DNA from: Pelomonas candidula
GTDB lineage: Bacteria > Pseudomonadota > Gammaproteobacteria > Burkholderiales > Burkholderiaceae_C
Direction of reading: 5' to 3'
DNA: 64,000 nt
NCBI RefSeq assembly: GCF_043555985.1
Contig: NZ_JBIGIC010000008.1
Span: 124,001 to 188,000, forward strand
Shown: in pieces, positions 18,323 through 27,184 of the stretch
Layout of the letters: each line of letters opens with the position of its first letter
Position numbering within the stretch: position 1 is the first letter of the stretch
Program-made: the position numbers and the translations under genes
The notes under the pieces: model-generated
The model's database searches: none
Seen by the model: the letters and a program-made list of their open reading frames with translations, nothing else
What the model was told of the DNA's origin: nothing

Positions 18323-19786
18323 ATGGACTTCAAGGTTCAAACCACAGAGCTGGATGCCCTCGCCACCGCGGGTGCGGACGCTCTTGTCGTGGTGCTCGGC
18401 GGCGACTCGCTGCCGCAAGGTCTTGACGCTGCCGTTGCCAAACAGGCGCAGGCGGCCATCAAGCTCGGTGACTTCGCGCTCAAGGCCGGCCAGGCGGTCA
18501 CGCTGACGCATGCTGAAGGCATCAAGGCGGCGCGCCTCGTGCTCGTTGCCAGCGGCAAGACGACGCTGGCCGCGGCGCGCGCGGCGTTGTCCGCAGGCCT
18601 GGCGCAGATCAAGTCGCGCGGCGTGGCCAACGCGGCTGTCGCGTTCGCCGGCTTCGACGCCGCGCTGACCGAATCGCTGGCAGAACAGACGGCCATCGCC
18701 GGCACTGATGCCGTCTACGTCTACCGTCATACCAAGCCCAGCGCTCCGGCCGCTTCCAAGCTGGCCAAGCTGGCGCTGCTGGTGGGCAAGGCCGACGCGA
18801 AGGCCGCCAAAGCCGGTCTCGCGCGCGGCGAGGCGATTGCCGCCGGCATCGAGTTGGCCCGCGAATGCGCCAACCGCCCCGCCAACTACGCGACGCCGAC
18901 CTACCTCGGCGAGGTCGTGCAGGGCCTGGGCAAGACCCACGGCCTCAAGGTCGAGGTGCTGGACAAGAAGGCCGTCGAGAAGCTGGGCATGGGCAGCTTC
19001 CTGTCCGTGGCCCAGGGCTCGGAGGAGCCGCTGCGCTTCATCGTCGCCCGCTATGAAGGCGCGGCCAAGACGGTGGCGCCGGTGGTGCTGGTCGGCAAGG
19101 GCATCACGTTCGACACCGGCGGCATCTCGCTGAAGCCGGGCGCCGAGATGGACGAGATGAAGTTCGACATGGGCGGCGCGGCCAGCGTCATCGGCACGCT
19201 GCGCGCGGTGGCCGAGCTTCGCCCGAAGCTGAACCTCGTCGTCATCGTCGCAGCCTGCGAGAACATGCCCAGCGGCAAGGCCGTCAAGCCGGGTGACGTC
19301 GTCACGTCGATGTCCGGCCAGACCATCGAGATCCTCAACACCGACGCCGAAGGCCGCCTCATCCTCTGCGATGCGCTGACCTACGCCGAGCGGTTCAAGC
19401 CGGCCGTCGTTGTCGACGTGGCCACGCTGACCGGTGCCTGCGTCATCGCGCTGGGCGGCGTGCGCAGCGGCATGTACGCCAGCGACGATGAACTCGCTGC
19501 CGCGCTGACCTCGGCCGGTGACGCCGTGCTGGACCCGTGCTGGCGCATGCCGCTGGACGACGAGTACGCCGAAGGCCTGAAGAGCAACTTCGCCGACGTG
19601 CCCAACATCGCGGGCCGTGCCGGGGGCTCGATCACGGCCGCCAAGTTCCTGCAGCGCTTCGCAGGCAAGTACCGCTGGGGCCACCTGGACATCGCCGGCA
19701 CGGCCTGGAAGGGTGGCGCCGCCAAGGGCGCGACCGGCCGGCCCGTGGGCCTGCTGACCCACTTCGTGCTGGGCCAGGCGAAGTAA
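18323..19786 (+). CDS. pepA: Cytosol (leucyl) aminopeptidase PepA
   Basis: A 487-residue M17 metallo-aminopeptidase. The metal-binding and catalytic motifs are present: VGKGITFDTGGISLKPG, DEMKFDMGGAASV and NTDAEGRLILCDAL (residues about 250-345). The NPAN-like element is NRPANYATPTYLGE. In E. coli PepA also binds DNA; that role is not testable here. The start at 18323 (MDFKVQTT) matches the family; ATG at 18314 would add three residues. No convincing Shine-Dalgarno is present for either. It is followed by holC, a conserved neighbour. Confidence 0.93.
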   Translation: MDFKVQTTELDALATAGADALVVVLGGDSLPQGLDAAVAKQAQAAIKLGDFALKAGQAVTLTHAEGIKAARLVLVASGKTTLAAARAALSAGLAQIKSRGVANAAVAFAGFDAALTESLAEQTAIAGTDAVYVYRHTKPSAPAASKLAKLALLVGKADAKAAKAGLARGEAIAAGIELARECANRPANYATPTYLGEVVQGLGKTHGLKVEVLDKKAVEKLGMGSFLSVAQGSEEPLRFIVARYEGAAKTVAPVVLVGKGITFDTGGISLKPGAEMDEMKFDMGGAASVIGTLRAVAELRPKLNLVVIVAACENMPSGKAVKPGDVVTSMSGQTIEILNTDAEGRLILCDALTYAERFKPAVVVDVATLTGACVIALGGVRSGMYASDDELAAALTSAGDAVLDPCWRMPLDDEYAEGLKSNFADVPNIAGRAGGSITAAKFLQRFAGKYRWGHLDIAGTAWKGGAAKGATGRPVGLLTHFVLGQAK

Positions 19787-19871
19787 TGCGGGTCGAGCGA
19801 CGGGCCGCCCCTGGCCGGCCCGCCATCCCCTTGGGGCATCGGCCGGGGTACTCGCCGGCCGAGGGGAGCGC

Positions 19872-20294
19872 ATGACACAGCAGGTCAGCTTCTACAGCGA
19901 CGCGGCCGACCCGCTGCATTACGCCTGCCGGCTGGTCCGGCGCGCGCTGGCCTCGGGCAAGCCGGTGGGCGTGCGCGTGTCGCCGGCCCAGGCGGCGCGG
20001 CTGGACGAGCTGCTATGGAGCTTCGACGCGGCCGAGTTCATCCCGCATCGACGGTGGGACGGCGCGACGGCGCCGATGCCCGGCGAGGTCCTGCTCGTCG
20101 ACGATGCGGCACGTCTGCCGCACCGGGGGCTATTGCTGAACCTGGCCGAAAGCCTGCCTGGCGACGCCTTCCAGTTCGAGCGCGTGCTGGAGGTCGTCGG
20201 ACGTGAGCCGTCGGTCGTTCAGGCTGGGCGCGTGCGCTATCGCGCCTACCAGCAGTCGGGGGCCAGGCTCGATCACTTTTCCGCCGCTGGCTGA
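19872..20294 (+). CDS. holC: DNA polymerase III chi subunit HolC
   Basis: A 140-residue clamp-loader accessory subunit that links the replisome to SSB. The opening VSFYSDAADPLHYACRLVRRA and the DELLWSFDAAEFIPH region are typical of HolC. It is full length. It lies 85 bases after pepA; that spacer is rich in GC inverted repeats (for example GGGCCGCCCC around 19801) that may act on the transcript. The pepA-holC order is common in proteobacteria. Confidence 0.88.
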   Translation: MTQQVSFYSDAADPLHYACRLVRRALASGKPVGVRVSPAQAARLDELLWSFDAAEFIPHRRWDGATAPMPGEVLLVDDAARLPHRGLLLNLAESLPGDAFQFERVLEVVGREPSVVQAGRVRYRAYQQSGARLDHFSAAG

Positions 20295-20384
20295 GCGTCG
20301 TATCCGCGCTACCGCCATTGGGGGGCATGCTTTCCCGGATGAGTGGTCTTTCGGATTTGGGATATGTTCAATTCGTTGAAAACT

Positions 20385-20396
20385 CAACAGCTGTTG
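20385..20396. promoter_or_regulatory. 12-bp perfect palindrome upstream of the binding-protein gene
   Basis: CAACAGCTGTTG is a perfect palindrome 43 bases before the ATG at 20439. It sits just after a second inverted repeat (GTTGA-AAAC-TCAAC). The placement suits a regulator site, but no regulator is known. Confidence 0.3.
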
Positions 20397-20438
20397 CGAG
20401 TCTCTTTCTCTCTTCCTCTTCCAAACTGGAGTCGATCC

Positions 20439-21578
20439 ATGCAAGTCAAATTGAATGTGTTGGTGGGTGCAGTGGCCGCGCTGCTCAGCGGTGCCGCAAT
20501 GTCCCAGGAACTGATCGTGAAGATCGGCCACGTCGGTCCCACCAGCGGTTCCATCGCCCACCTGGGCAAGGACAATGAGCTGGGCGCTCGCCTGGCGATC
20601 GAGGAGTTGAACGCCAAGGGCGTCATGATCGGCGGCAAGAAGGCCAAGTTCGAGCTGCTGGCCGAAGACGACGCGGCCGACCCCAAGCAAGGCACGGCAG
20701 CTGCCTCCAAGCTGGTGGACTCCAAAGTCAATGGCGTCGTGGGCCATCTGAACTCCGGCACGTCGATCCCGGCCTCCAAGATCTACAGCGACGCCGGCAT
20801 TCCGCAGATCAGCCCGTCCGCGACGGCCGTGGAGTTCACCAACCGTGGCCTGAAGACCACGTTCCGCGTGGTGGCCAATGATGGCCAGCTCGGCGGCACG
20901 CTGGGTCGCTACGCCGCGACAACGCTGAAGGCCAAGAAGGTCGCCGTCATCGACGACCGCACCGCCTACGGCCAGGGCGTGGCCAAGGAATTCGAGAAGG
21001 GTGCCAAGAGCAAGGGTGCCATCGTCGTCGGCCACGAGTTCACGAACGACAAGGCCGTAGACTTCGCGACCATCCTGACCACGCTGAAGGCCAAGAAGCC
21101 CGATGTGGTGTTCTTCGGCGGCATGGATGCCGTGGCCGGCCCGATGCTGCGCCAGATGAAGCAACTGGGCATCAACGCCAAGTTCATGGGCGGCGACGGC
21201 ATCTGCACCGGCAAGCTCCCCGAACTGGCCGCCGGCACGATGGCGGACGAGCAGGTGGTCTGCGCCGAAGCTGGTGGCGTCGAGGGCGAGGCCAAGAAGT
21301 CGATGGACGACTTCCGCGCCAAGTTCAAGGCCAAGTTCAACACCGATGTGCAGATCTACGCCCCCTACGTCTATGACGCGGTGAACGTGCTGGTCGACGC
21401 GATGGTCCGCGCCAAGTCGTCCGATCCGGCCAAGTACCTGCCTGAACTGTCCAAGACCAACTACAAGGGCGTGACGGGTCTCATCTCCTTCGACTCGAAG
21501 GGCGACATCAAGAACGGTGCGCTGACGCTCTACACCTACAAGGGCGGCAACCGCGAGCAGATCGCCGTCGTGCGCTGA
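20439..21578 (+). CDS. Branched-chain amino-acid type ABC substrate-binding protein
   Basis: A 379-residue periplasmic protein of the LivK/LivJ type I fold family. It has a signal peptide (cleavage near AAMSQE, about residue 22). The mature start IVKIGHVGPTSGSIAHLGKD, the HLNSGTSIPASKIY ligand region and the VFFGGMDAVAGPMLRQM segment fit the family. The ATG at 20439 follows a GGAG and gives a normal signal peptide; upstream frame is not protein-like. No LivH, LivM, LivG or LivF genes are nearby, so the protein must share a permease encoded elsewhere or serve a sensing role. A strong hairpin (21623-21648) closes the unit. Confidence 0.9.
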   Translation: MQVKLNVLVGAVAALLSGAAMSQELIVKIGHVGPTSGSIAHLGKDNELGARLAIEELNAKGVMIGGKKAKFELLAEDDAADPKQGTAAASKLVDSKVNGVVGHLNSGTSIPASKIYSDAGIPQISPSATAVEFTNRGLKTTFRVVANDGQLGGTLGRYAATTLKAKKVAVIDDRTAYGQGVAKEFEKGAKSKGAIVVGHEFTNDKAVDFATILTTLKAKKPDVVFFGGMDAVAGPMLRQMKQLGINAKFMGGDGICTGKLPELAAGTMADEQVVCAEAGGVEGEAKKSMDDFRAKFKAKFNTDVQIYAPYVYDAVNVLVDAMVRAKSSDPAKYLPELSKTNYKGVTGLISFDSKGDIKNGALTLYTYKGGNREQIAVVR

Positions 21579-21622
21579 TCCTGGCCTGCCGGTGCCCGCC
21601 GCCAGGTGGGTGCTTTCCTGAT

Positions 21623-21648
21623 GCGAACCCGCCATGTGGCGGGTTCGC
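21623..21648 (+). terminator. Terminator hairpin of the binding-protein gene
   Basis: GCGAACCCGCC (21623-21633) and GGCGGGTTCGC (21638-21648) form a perfect 11-bp stem with an ATGT loop. The following bases are not a strong T-tract, so Rho could assist. Confidence 0.6.
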
Positions 21649-22227
21649 CGCCTTTGGGGTGGCATTTTTTATATTACGCACCCGTCAGACGACAAACGAA
21701 TGCGGCGTGCGACACGCGGAAAACAAAGAAACATCCGCCGCATCGGATTGCTCATATTGGCGTGCAGTATTCACGCTCCGCGCGGCCGGGTTGGCGCGGC
21801 ATTGAAAGCGTGGTTTCGCCGGAATTCAAATGTATGGCTGTGCGATTCGCACGCTTTGCCGGACGGTGTCACGGTGCTGTCGCCCGCTTTCGTGTCTACT
21901 GCCGCCGGTCGTGAAAATGACCTGTGCGCCTGCTTTCGGCGCGGTGTCGCAGCGAGACGGATTCAAGGGGCAGGCCCCCTCCAAACGGGGGGCTTTCAAG
22001 CCATGGGGGCAAGGGCATGATGCCGGCGCGATCAATGCTGGGTCGCCGTGTTCATTGCGGCGTCAAGTCCGGGACTTCCAGGGTCGGCCCAGCGGTCTGT
22101 CGAAGCGGTGGGCAATGTCTGAGGCAGCCTCTGCGCCAGGATGAATGGAATGTCGGATAGGAATTCGGAATTTCGTTGTCGAATGGCAGATGTGAAAGGC
22201 GCCCAGCAGCGGTGATCGGGGACGTAA
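21649..22227 (+). other. Long non-coding leader before the EpsB-type gene
   Basis: No credible gene is seen in these 579 bases. The first 100 bases are AT-rich compared with the window (run of T at 21665-21670, TATATT at 21670-21675). Near 21969-21996 a stable G/C hairpin forms (AGGCCCCC with GGGGGCTT), followed by further G-rich repeats up to 22030. I searched for a sigma-54 -24/-12 pair (GG-N10-GC with TGGC and TGC context) and found none with correct spacing. The stretch probably holds the promoter and a long 5' UTR for the exopolysaccharide gene. Confidence 0.5.
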
Positions 22228-23610
22228 ATGATTCGAATATTCAACCACTACCTGCACAAGCAGACCTTGCTCCAGGTCTTTTTTGATCTCGGTCTGATTG
22301 TTTTCGCCGTTATTGCCGTCGTGCTGAGCCAGGGTGAAGCAGCCCAGACCGTGCTGCCGTTCGCCGCCTCTCATGGCCTGTCACTTGCGGGCTGCATGTT
22401 CGTGATCAATTCGGCTACAGGCTTCTACCAACATGTGCACAACCGCTCGGTGACCGAATCCTGCGCGCGTGCGCTGTTCGGCCTGCTGTTCGGCCTGCCG
22501 CTGGCCTACGCCATCTTCAGCCTGGTGCCGTCGGACACCAGCCATCGCGATCTGTTGACGCTGGTGGCCATGGGCGCCGTCGCTGCTGTCATGGTGCACC
22601 GTGTCTACGCCGCGCACTCCAGCGCCCAGGCGCGCATGCGCAGCCGCATCCTGATCTTCGGCACGGGGCCGGCGGCCCGCGCTGTCGGCAACACCTTGAA
22701 GGCGTCCGACCCGCATGCGCAGATCGTCGGCTACTACGCCGGTCCGAACGAAGAGCAGCACGAGGTGCCGCAGGCCGAGATCATCAACGATGGTGCCAAC
22801 CTGACCGAGGCCGCACTGCGCCACAACGTCGACGAGATCGTCGTGGCCCTGAGCGAGCGCCGCGGCGGCAGCATGCCGCTGCGCCAGTTGCTGGACTGCA
22901 AGCTGTCCGGCGTGCGCGTCGTCGACATCGCGACGCATTTCGAGAAGACGCTGGCCCAGATCAACATCAAGCACGTCAATGCAGGCTGGCTGGTGTTCGG
23001 CGACGGCTTCAGCCAGGGCATGGTGCGGGCCGCGATCAAGCGCGTCTGCGACATCATCTTCGCAGCGCTGATCCTGGCCGTCGCGTGGCCGATCATGCTG
23101 GTGACGGCCTTGGTCATCAGCATCGAGTCGCGTGGCCCGGTGCTTTATCGCCAGGAGCGCGTGGGTCTGAACGGCGTGCCGTTCAAGGTCATCAAGTTCC
23201 GCAGCATGCGCACCGACGCCGAGAAGGATGGCAAGCCGCGCTGGGCGACCAAGAACGACGACCGTGTGACCCGCGTGGGCCGCTTCATCCGCAAGGTGCG
23301 CATTGACGAACTGCCGCAGCTCTTCAACGTGCTGTGGGGCGAGATGAGCATGGTCGGTCCGCGCCCTGAGCGCCAGTTCTTCGTCGATGAGCTGATCAGC
23401 AAGATTCCCTATTACGCCGTGCGCCACAGCGTGAAGCCGGGCGTGACGGGCTGGGCCCAGGTGCGCTACGAATACGGCTCGACGATCGAGGACTCGGTCG
23501 AGAAGCTGCAGTACGACCTCTACTACGTCAAGAACCACTCGCTCTTCCTTGATCTGTTGATCATGCTGGAGACGGTGGCCGTCGTGCTGACGGGCAAGGG
23601 CGCGCGCTGA
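22228..23610 (+). CDS. epsB: XrtA/PEP-CTERM system glycosyltransferase (EpsB type, TIGR03013-like)
   Basis: A 460-residue polyisoprenyl-phosphate hexose-1-phosphate transferase that would load the first sugar of an exopolysaccharide repeat. Four to five N-terminal helices are followed by a CoA-binding-like Rossmann region (RILIFGTGPAARAVG near residue 140) and one helix near 275. The C-terminal bacterial sugar transferase domain carries YRQERVGLNGVPFKVIKFRSMR, RKVRIDELPQLFNVLWGEMS and MVGPRPERQ. The long form with a modified N-terminus is the variant linked to PEP-CTERM/exosortase loci. It lies 50 bases before prsK. The rest of the polymer operon is not in the window. Confidence 0.87.
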   Translation: MIRIFNHYLHKQTLLQVFFDLGLIVFAVIAVVLSQGEAAQTVLPFAASHGLSLAGCMFVINSATGFYQHVHNRSVTESCARALFGLLFGLPLAYAIFSLVPSDTSHRDLLTLVAMGAVAAVMVHRVYAAHSSAQARMRSRILIFGTGPAARAVGNTLKASDPHAQIVGYYAGPNEEQHEVPQAEIINDGANLTEAALRHNVDEIVVALSERRGGSMPLRQLLDCKLSGVRVVDIATHFEKTLAQINIKHVNAGWLVFGDGFSQGMVRAAIKRVCDIIFAALILAVAWPIMLVTALVISIESRGPVLYRQERVGLNGVPFKVIKFRSMRTDAEKDGKPRWATKNDDRVTRVGRFIRKVRIDELPQLFNVLWGEMSMVGPRPERQFFVDELISKIPYYAVRHSVKPGVTGWAQVRYEYGSTIEDSVEKLQYDLYYVKNHSLFLDLLIMLETVAVVLTGKGAR

Positions 23611-23660
23611 GGCCGTAGCGCTGGCCTCGGCACAAGCGCCGATGCCTCGAGCCCGCTGGC

Positions 23661-25826
23661 ATGCTTGAATCCCGCATGCCCAGCGCCGATTTCGACTCTG
23701 CCCCGGGCGCCCTGCTTGAGGCGCTCGCTCCCCTTGCATCCTTGAGCAGTCTTGGCGACCTGATCTGCTGCGCGACCTACGGGTTGTTCGCGCTCTATTT
23801 CGCACAGCGGCTGCTGCGCCGCAGCCTGCCCGTGTCGGCGTTGGCCCTTGTATTCCTCGCCGCTCTGACGGCCAGTTCCGCCTGGGCTGGGCTGGCTCTG
23901 GTGGACGGGCTCAGGCATTGGTCCGATCACCTGCCCACGTGGATCGTGCCTGGCCTTGACCTGCTGCGCTTCGGTTGCTGGTTCGCCTTACTGCTGATGC
24001 TGCTGCCGCCGCCGCGCCGGGGTGGCGGGTTGGGCTGGATGCGGCCGCTGGTCGCGTTGGCGGTGCTGGGGCAACTGGCGTTGATCATCGCTGCCGAGGC
24101 CCTGCCGCCGGATGCCTTGGTCCGACCCCGGGCCTTCGGGGCGCTGGGGCTGGCGGTACTGGGCCTGGTGCTTGTCGAGCAGATGCTGCGCAACACCGCG
24201 GTCGATGCGCGCTGGAATGCCAAGCCCTTCTGCCTCGGGCTGGGCGGCATCTTCATCTTCGACCTCTTCATCGGTTCCCAGGCTGCGCTGTTCCAGAGCT
24301 TCGATGGTGATGCGGTCAGCGTGCGTTCGTTGGTGCACGCGGCCGCCGTGCCGCTGCTGTTCGTTGCGTCGCGCCGCCAGGGCGACTGGCGCGGCAAGTT
24401 GCACGTGTCGCGCGCAGCGATCTTCCATTCGGCGGCGTTGTTGCTGGTCGGCGCCTACCTGCTGATCGTCGCCGGCGTCGGCTACTACGTGCGCTACACC
24501 GGCGGGCAGTGGGGCCGCGCGCTGTCGGTGGCCCTGGTGTTCGTGGCCTTGGTGGCCTTGACGCTGCTCGTCGCGTCGGGTTCGATGCGTGCCCGCCTGC
24601 GGGTCTACATCAGCAAGAACTTCTACAGCTATCGCTACGACTATCGCGAGGAGTGGCTGCGCTTCACGCGGCTGCTGGCGGGCAGCGTCGAGCCCGAGCA
24701 CACGGCCGAGACCGCCGTGCGAGCGCTGTGCAACCTGGTTGAAAGCCCTAGCGGCATGCTGTGGATGCAGCGTTCGGCGGATGGCGACTTTGCGCAGGCG
24801 GCGCGCTGGAACCTGCCCGCCCAGCCCGGCAGCGAGCCGCGCGACGGCTCCCTGGCCTCGTTCTGGCAGGAGCGCGCCTGGATCATCGACGTGGACGAGT
24901 GGCGGGTGCGTCGCGAGGCCTATCCCGGTCTCGACCTGCCGGCCTGGCTGGTGGATGAGGTGCGTTGCTGGTTGGTCGTGCCTTTGCTCGTGCGCGAGTC
25001 CCTGATCGGCTTCGCGGTGCTGGGCAAGCCTCGCGCTGTCGTCGAGCTGAACTGGGAAGTGCGCGACCTGCTGCGCACCGCGGCCAGCCAGGCGTCCGGC
25101 TACCTGGCCCAGGCACAGGCGACTGAAGCGCTGCTGGAAGCGCGCAAGTTCGACGCCTTCAACCGCATGTCGGCCTTCGTCGTGCACGACCTGAAGAACA
25201 TCGTCACGCAGCTGTCGCTGATGATGAAGAACGCCAAGCGGTTGCGCGATAACCCCGAGTTCCAGCAGGACATGCTGGACACCGTCGAGAACTCGCTCGA
25301 GAAGATGCGCCAGCTGATGCTGCAACTGCGCCAGGGTGACAAGCCGCACGGCGTGACCAGCGGCGTGGACCTGGAGCAGATTGCGAAGCGCCTCGCGGCG
25401 GCGTCGGCCAGCAAGGGCAGGGCGCTGGAGCTGGCGTTGCAGGCGGGTGTCAGCACGCGCGGGCACGCGGAGCGCGTCGAGCGCGTGCTGGGTCACGTCG
25501 TGCAGAACGCCTTCGATGCGACGCCCGCCAGCGGCCATGTGCGGCTGATACTGGACGCCGAGGGCAGCCAGGCCCGCGTTCGTGTGGAAGACAGTGGCTG
25601 CGGGATGAGCGAGGATTTCATCCAGAATCGTCTCTTCAAGCCGTTCCAGACCACCAAGGCCGCAGGGATGGGCATTGGTGCGCACGAGAGCTATCAATAC
25701 GTTCAGGAACTGGGAGGCAAGATCAGCGTGCAGAGCGAATTGAACCGGGGGACCACCGTGACCCTGCTGCTGCCCTTGTTCCACGCGCAGGCCGACGCAC
25801 CGCTGGCCGTGCTCGACGCCCGATGA
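23661..25826 (+). CDS. prsK: XrtA/PEP-CTERM system histidine kinase PrsK
   Basis: A 721-residue membrane sensor kinase. About eight N-terminal hydrophobic helices (residues 35-310) form a sensory membrane domain. A GAF-like domain follows (about residues 330-480), then a phosphoacceptor helix VVHDLKNIVTQLSLMMKNAK with His509, and an ATPase domain with the N box HVVQNAFDATP, VEDSGCGMS and GMGIGAHES. The HDLKN form of the H box is typical of PrsK. Its stop overlaps prsR (ATGA), so kinase and regulator are made together. PrsK-PrsR controls PEP-CTERM protein genes in relatives. Confidence 0.9.
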   Translation: MLESRMPSADFDSAPGALLEALAPLASLSSLGDLICCATYGLFALYFAQRLLRRSLPVSALALVFLAALTASSAWAGLALVDGLRHWSDHLPTWIVPGLDLLRFGCWFALLLMLLPPPRRGGGLGWMRPLVALAVLGQLALIIAAEALPPDALVRPRAFGALGLAVLGLVLVEQMLRNTAVDARWNAKPFCLGLGGIFIFDLFIGSQAALFQSFDGDAVSVRSLVHAAAVPLLFVASRRQGDWRGKLHVSRAAIFHSAALLLVGAYLLIVAGVGYYVRYTGGQWGRALSVALVFVALVALTLLVASGSMRARLRVYISKNFYSYRYDYREEWLRFTRLLAGSVEPEHTAETAVRALCNLVESPSGMLWMQRSADGDFAQAARWNLPAQPGSEPRDGSLASFWQERAWIIDVDEWRVRREAYPGLDLPAWLVDEVRCWLVVPLLVRESLIGFAVLGKPRAVVELNWEVRDLLRTAASQASGYLAQAQATEALLEARKFDAFNRMSAFVVHDLKNIVTQLSLMMKNAKRLRDNPEFQQDMLDTVENSLEKMRQLMLQLRQGDKPHGVTSGVDLEQIAKRLAAASASKGRALELALQAGVSTRGHAERVERVLGHVVQNAFDATPASGHVRLILDAEGSQARVRVEDSGCGMSEDFIQNRLFKPFQTTKAAGMGIGAHESYQYVQELGGKISVQSELNRGTTVTLLLPLFHAQADAPLAVLDAR

Positions 25827-27184
25827 GCACGCCCCGCCACGCGCCGCTGCTGATCGTCGAGGACGATCTCGCGCTTCAGAAGCAGCTCAAGTGGTCGCTG
25901 GACCGCTTCGAGTCCGTCACCGCCGACGACGTCGCCAGCGCCGTGCTGCAGTTCCGCCGCAACAGCCCCGCCGTCGTCACGATGGACCTCGGCCTGCCAC
26001 CGGACCGCGACTCGGTCTCGGAGGGCTTCAAATGCCTGGAGAAGCTGCTGGAGCTTGACCCCGGCGTGAAGGTCATCGTGCTGACCGGACAGAACGATCA
26101 GGAGAACGCGCTGCGTGCCATCCGCATGGGCGCGTACGACTTCCTCGCCAAGCCGGTCGACCCCGACGTGCTGGCGCTGACCGTCGAGCGTGCCTACCGC
26201 CTCTACGAACTGCAGCAGGAAAACCGCCGCCTGCAGATGCAGCAGAGCAGCGACGTCTTCTCCGGCCTCGTCACGCGTGACCCGGGCATGCAGCGTGTGT
26301 GCCGCATGATCGAGAAAGTCGCGCCCAGTGACGCGACCGTGCTGCTGTTGGGTGAGAGCGGCACCGGCAAGGAAGTGCTGGCCCAGGGGCTGCACGATGC
26401 CTCCAAGCGCAAGGGGCGCTTCGTCGCCATCAACTGCGCGGCGATCCCCGAGACGCTGCTGGAGAGCGAGCTTTTCGGCTACGAGAAGGGCGCTTTCACC
26501 GGCGCGACCAAGTCGACGCTGGGCAAGATCGAGACGGCCAATGGCGGCACGCTGATGCTGGACGAGATCGGTGACCTGCCGATGCCGTTGCAGGCCAAGC
26601 TGCTGCGCTTCCTGCAGGAGCGGGTCATCGAGCGTGTCGGCGGTCGCCAGGAGATCCCGATCGACGTTCGCGTTGTCGGCGCGACCCACCAGGACCTGAA
26701 GGCCCGCATCGCCGACGGCCGCTTCCGCGAAGACCTCTACTACCGCCTGGCCGAGATCGTCGTCGAGATTCCGCCACTGCGTGACCGCCTGGGCGATCCG
26801 GTGCTGCTGTCGCATGCCTTCGCGCGCCGCTTTGCTACCGAGATGCGTCGCCCCGTGCCGACGCTGGCCGATGATGCCGTGCGCGCCCTGGAGACCCACC
26901 GCTGGCCGGGCAACGTGCGCGAGCTGCAGAACATGCTCAAGCGTGCCGTCATCATGTCCGAGGAGGACCGCATCACGGCGCTGGATCTGGGCCTGCGCGC
27001 GGCACCGGCGCCTACCGACAGCGAGGCCACGCTGGACCTTCGCACGGTGCGCGAGGCGGCCGAGCGCCAGGCCGTCATCACCGCGCTGGCCCGCACCGAT
27101 GGCAATATCGTCCGGGCGGCGGAACTGCTGGGCATCAGCCGTCCGACCCTCTACGACCTGATGAACCGGTTGCAGATCAAATGA
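25823..27184 (+). CDS. prsR: PEP-CTERM response regulator PrsR (NtrC family)
   Basis: A 453-residue sigma-54 activator. The receiver domain has its acidic pair Asp14/Asp15, phosphoacceptor Asp55 (MDLGLP) and KPVDPD. The AAA+ domain has the Walker A GESGTGKE near residue 178, the sigma-54-contacting GAFTGATKS and Walker B LMLDEIGDLP. A C-terminal Fis-type HTH (IVRAAELLGISRPTLYDLMN) binds DNA. A strong sigma-54 promoter at 31797 in front of the PEP-CTERM gene is the natural target. The gene overlaps both prsK and the protease by 4 bases. Confidence 0.93.
   Translation: MSTPRHAPLLIVEDDLALQKQLKWSLDRFESVTADDVASAVLQFRRNSPAVVTMDLGLPPDRDSVSEGFKCLEKLLELDPGVKVIVLTGQNDQENALRAIRMGAYDFLAKPVDPDVLALTVERAYRLYELQQENRRLQMQQSSDVFSGLVTRDPGMQRVCRMIEKVAPSDATVLLLGESGTGKEVLAQGLHDASKRKGRFVAINCAAIPETLLESELFGYEKGAFTGATKSTLGKIETANGGTLMLDEIGDLPMPLQAKLLRFLQERVIERVGGRQEIPIDVRVVGATHQDLKARIADGRFREDLYYRLAEIVVEIPPLRDRLGDPVLLSHAFARRFATEMRRPVPTLADDAVRALETHRWPGNVRELQNMLKRAVIMSEEDRITALDLGLRAAPAPTDSEATLDLRTVREAAERQAVITALARTDGNIVRAAELLGISRPTLYDLMNRLQIK

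Noticed and set aside
21779..21800. TTGGCGCGGCATTGA read as a sigma-54 promoter for the EpsB-type gene
   Set aside because: The -12 GC is missing at the required 10-base distance; other GG/GC pairs in this leader have gaps of 9, 11 or 12 bases.
21606..21914. Possible 102-residue protein in the leader
   Set aside because: It begins just before a terminator hairpin and reads straight through it, has no Shine-Dalgarno and looks like random sequence.
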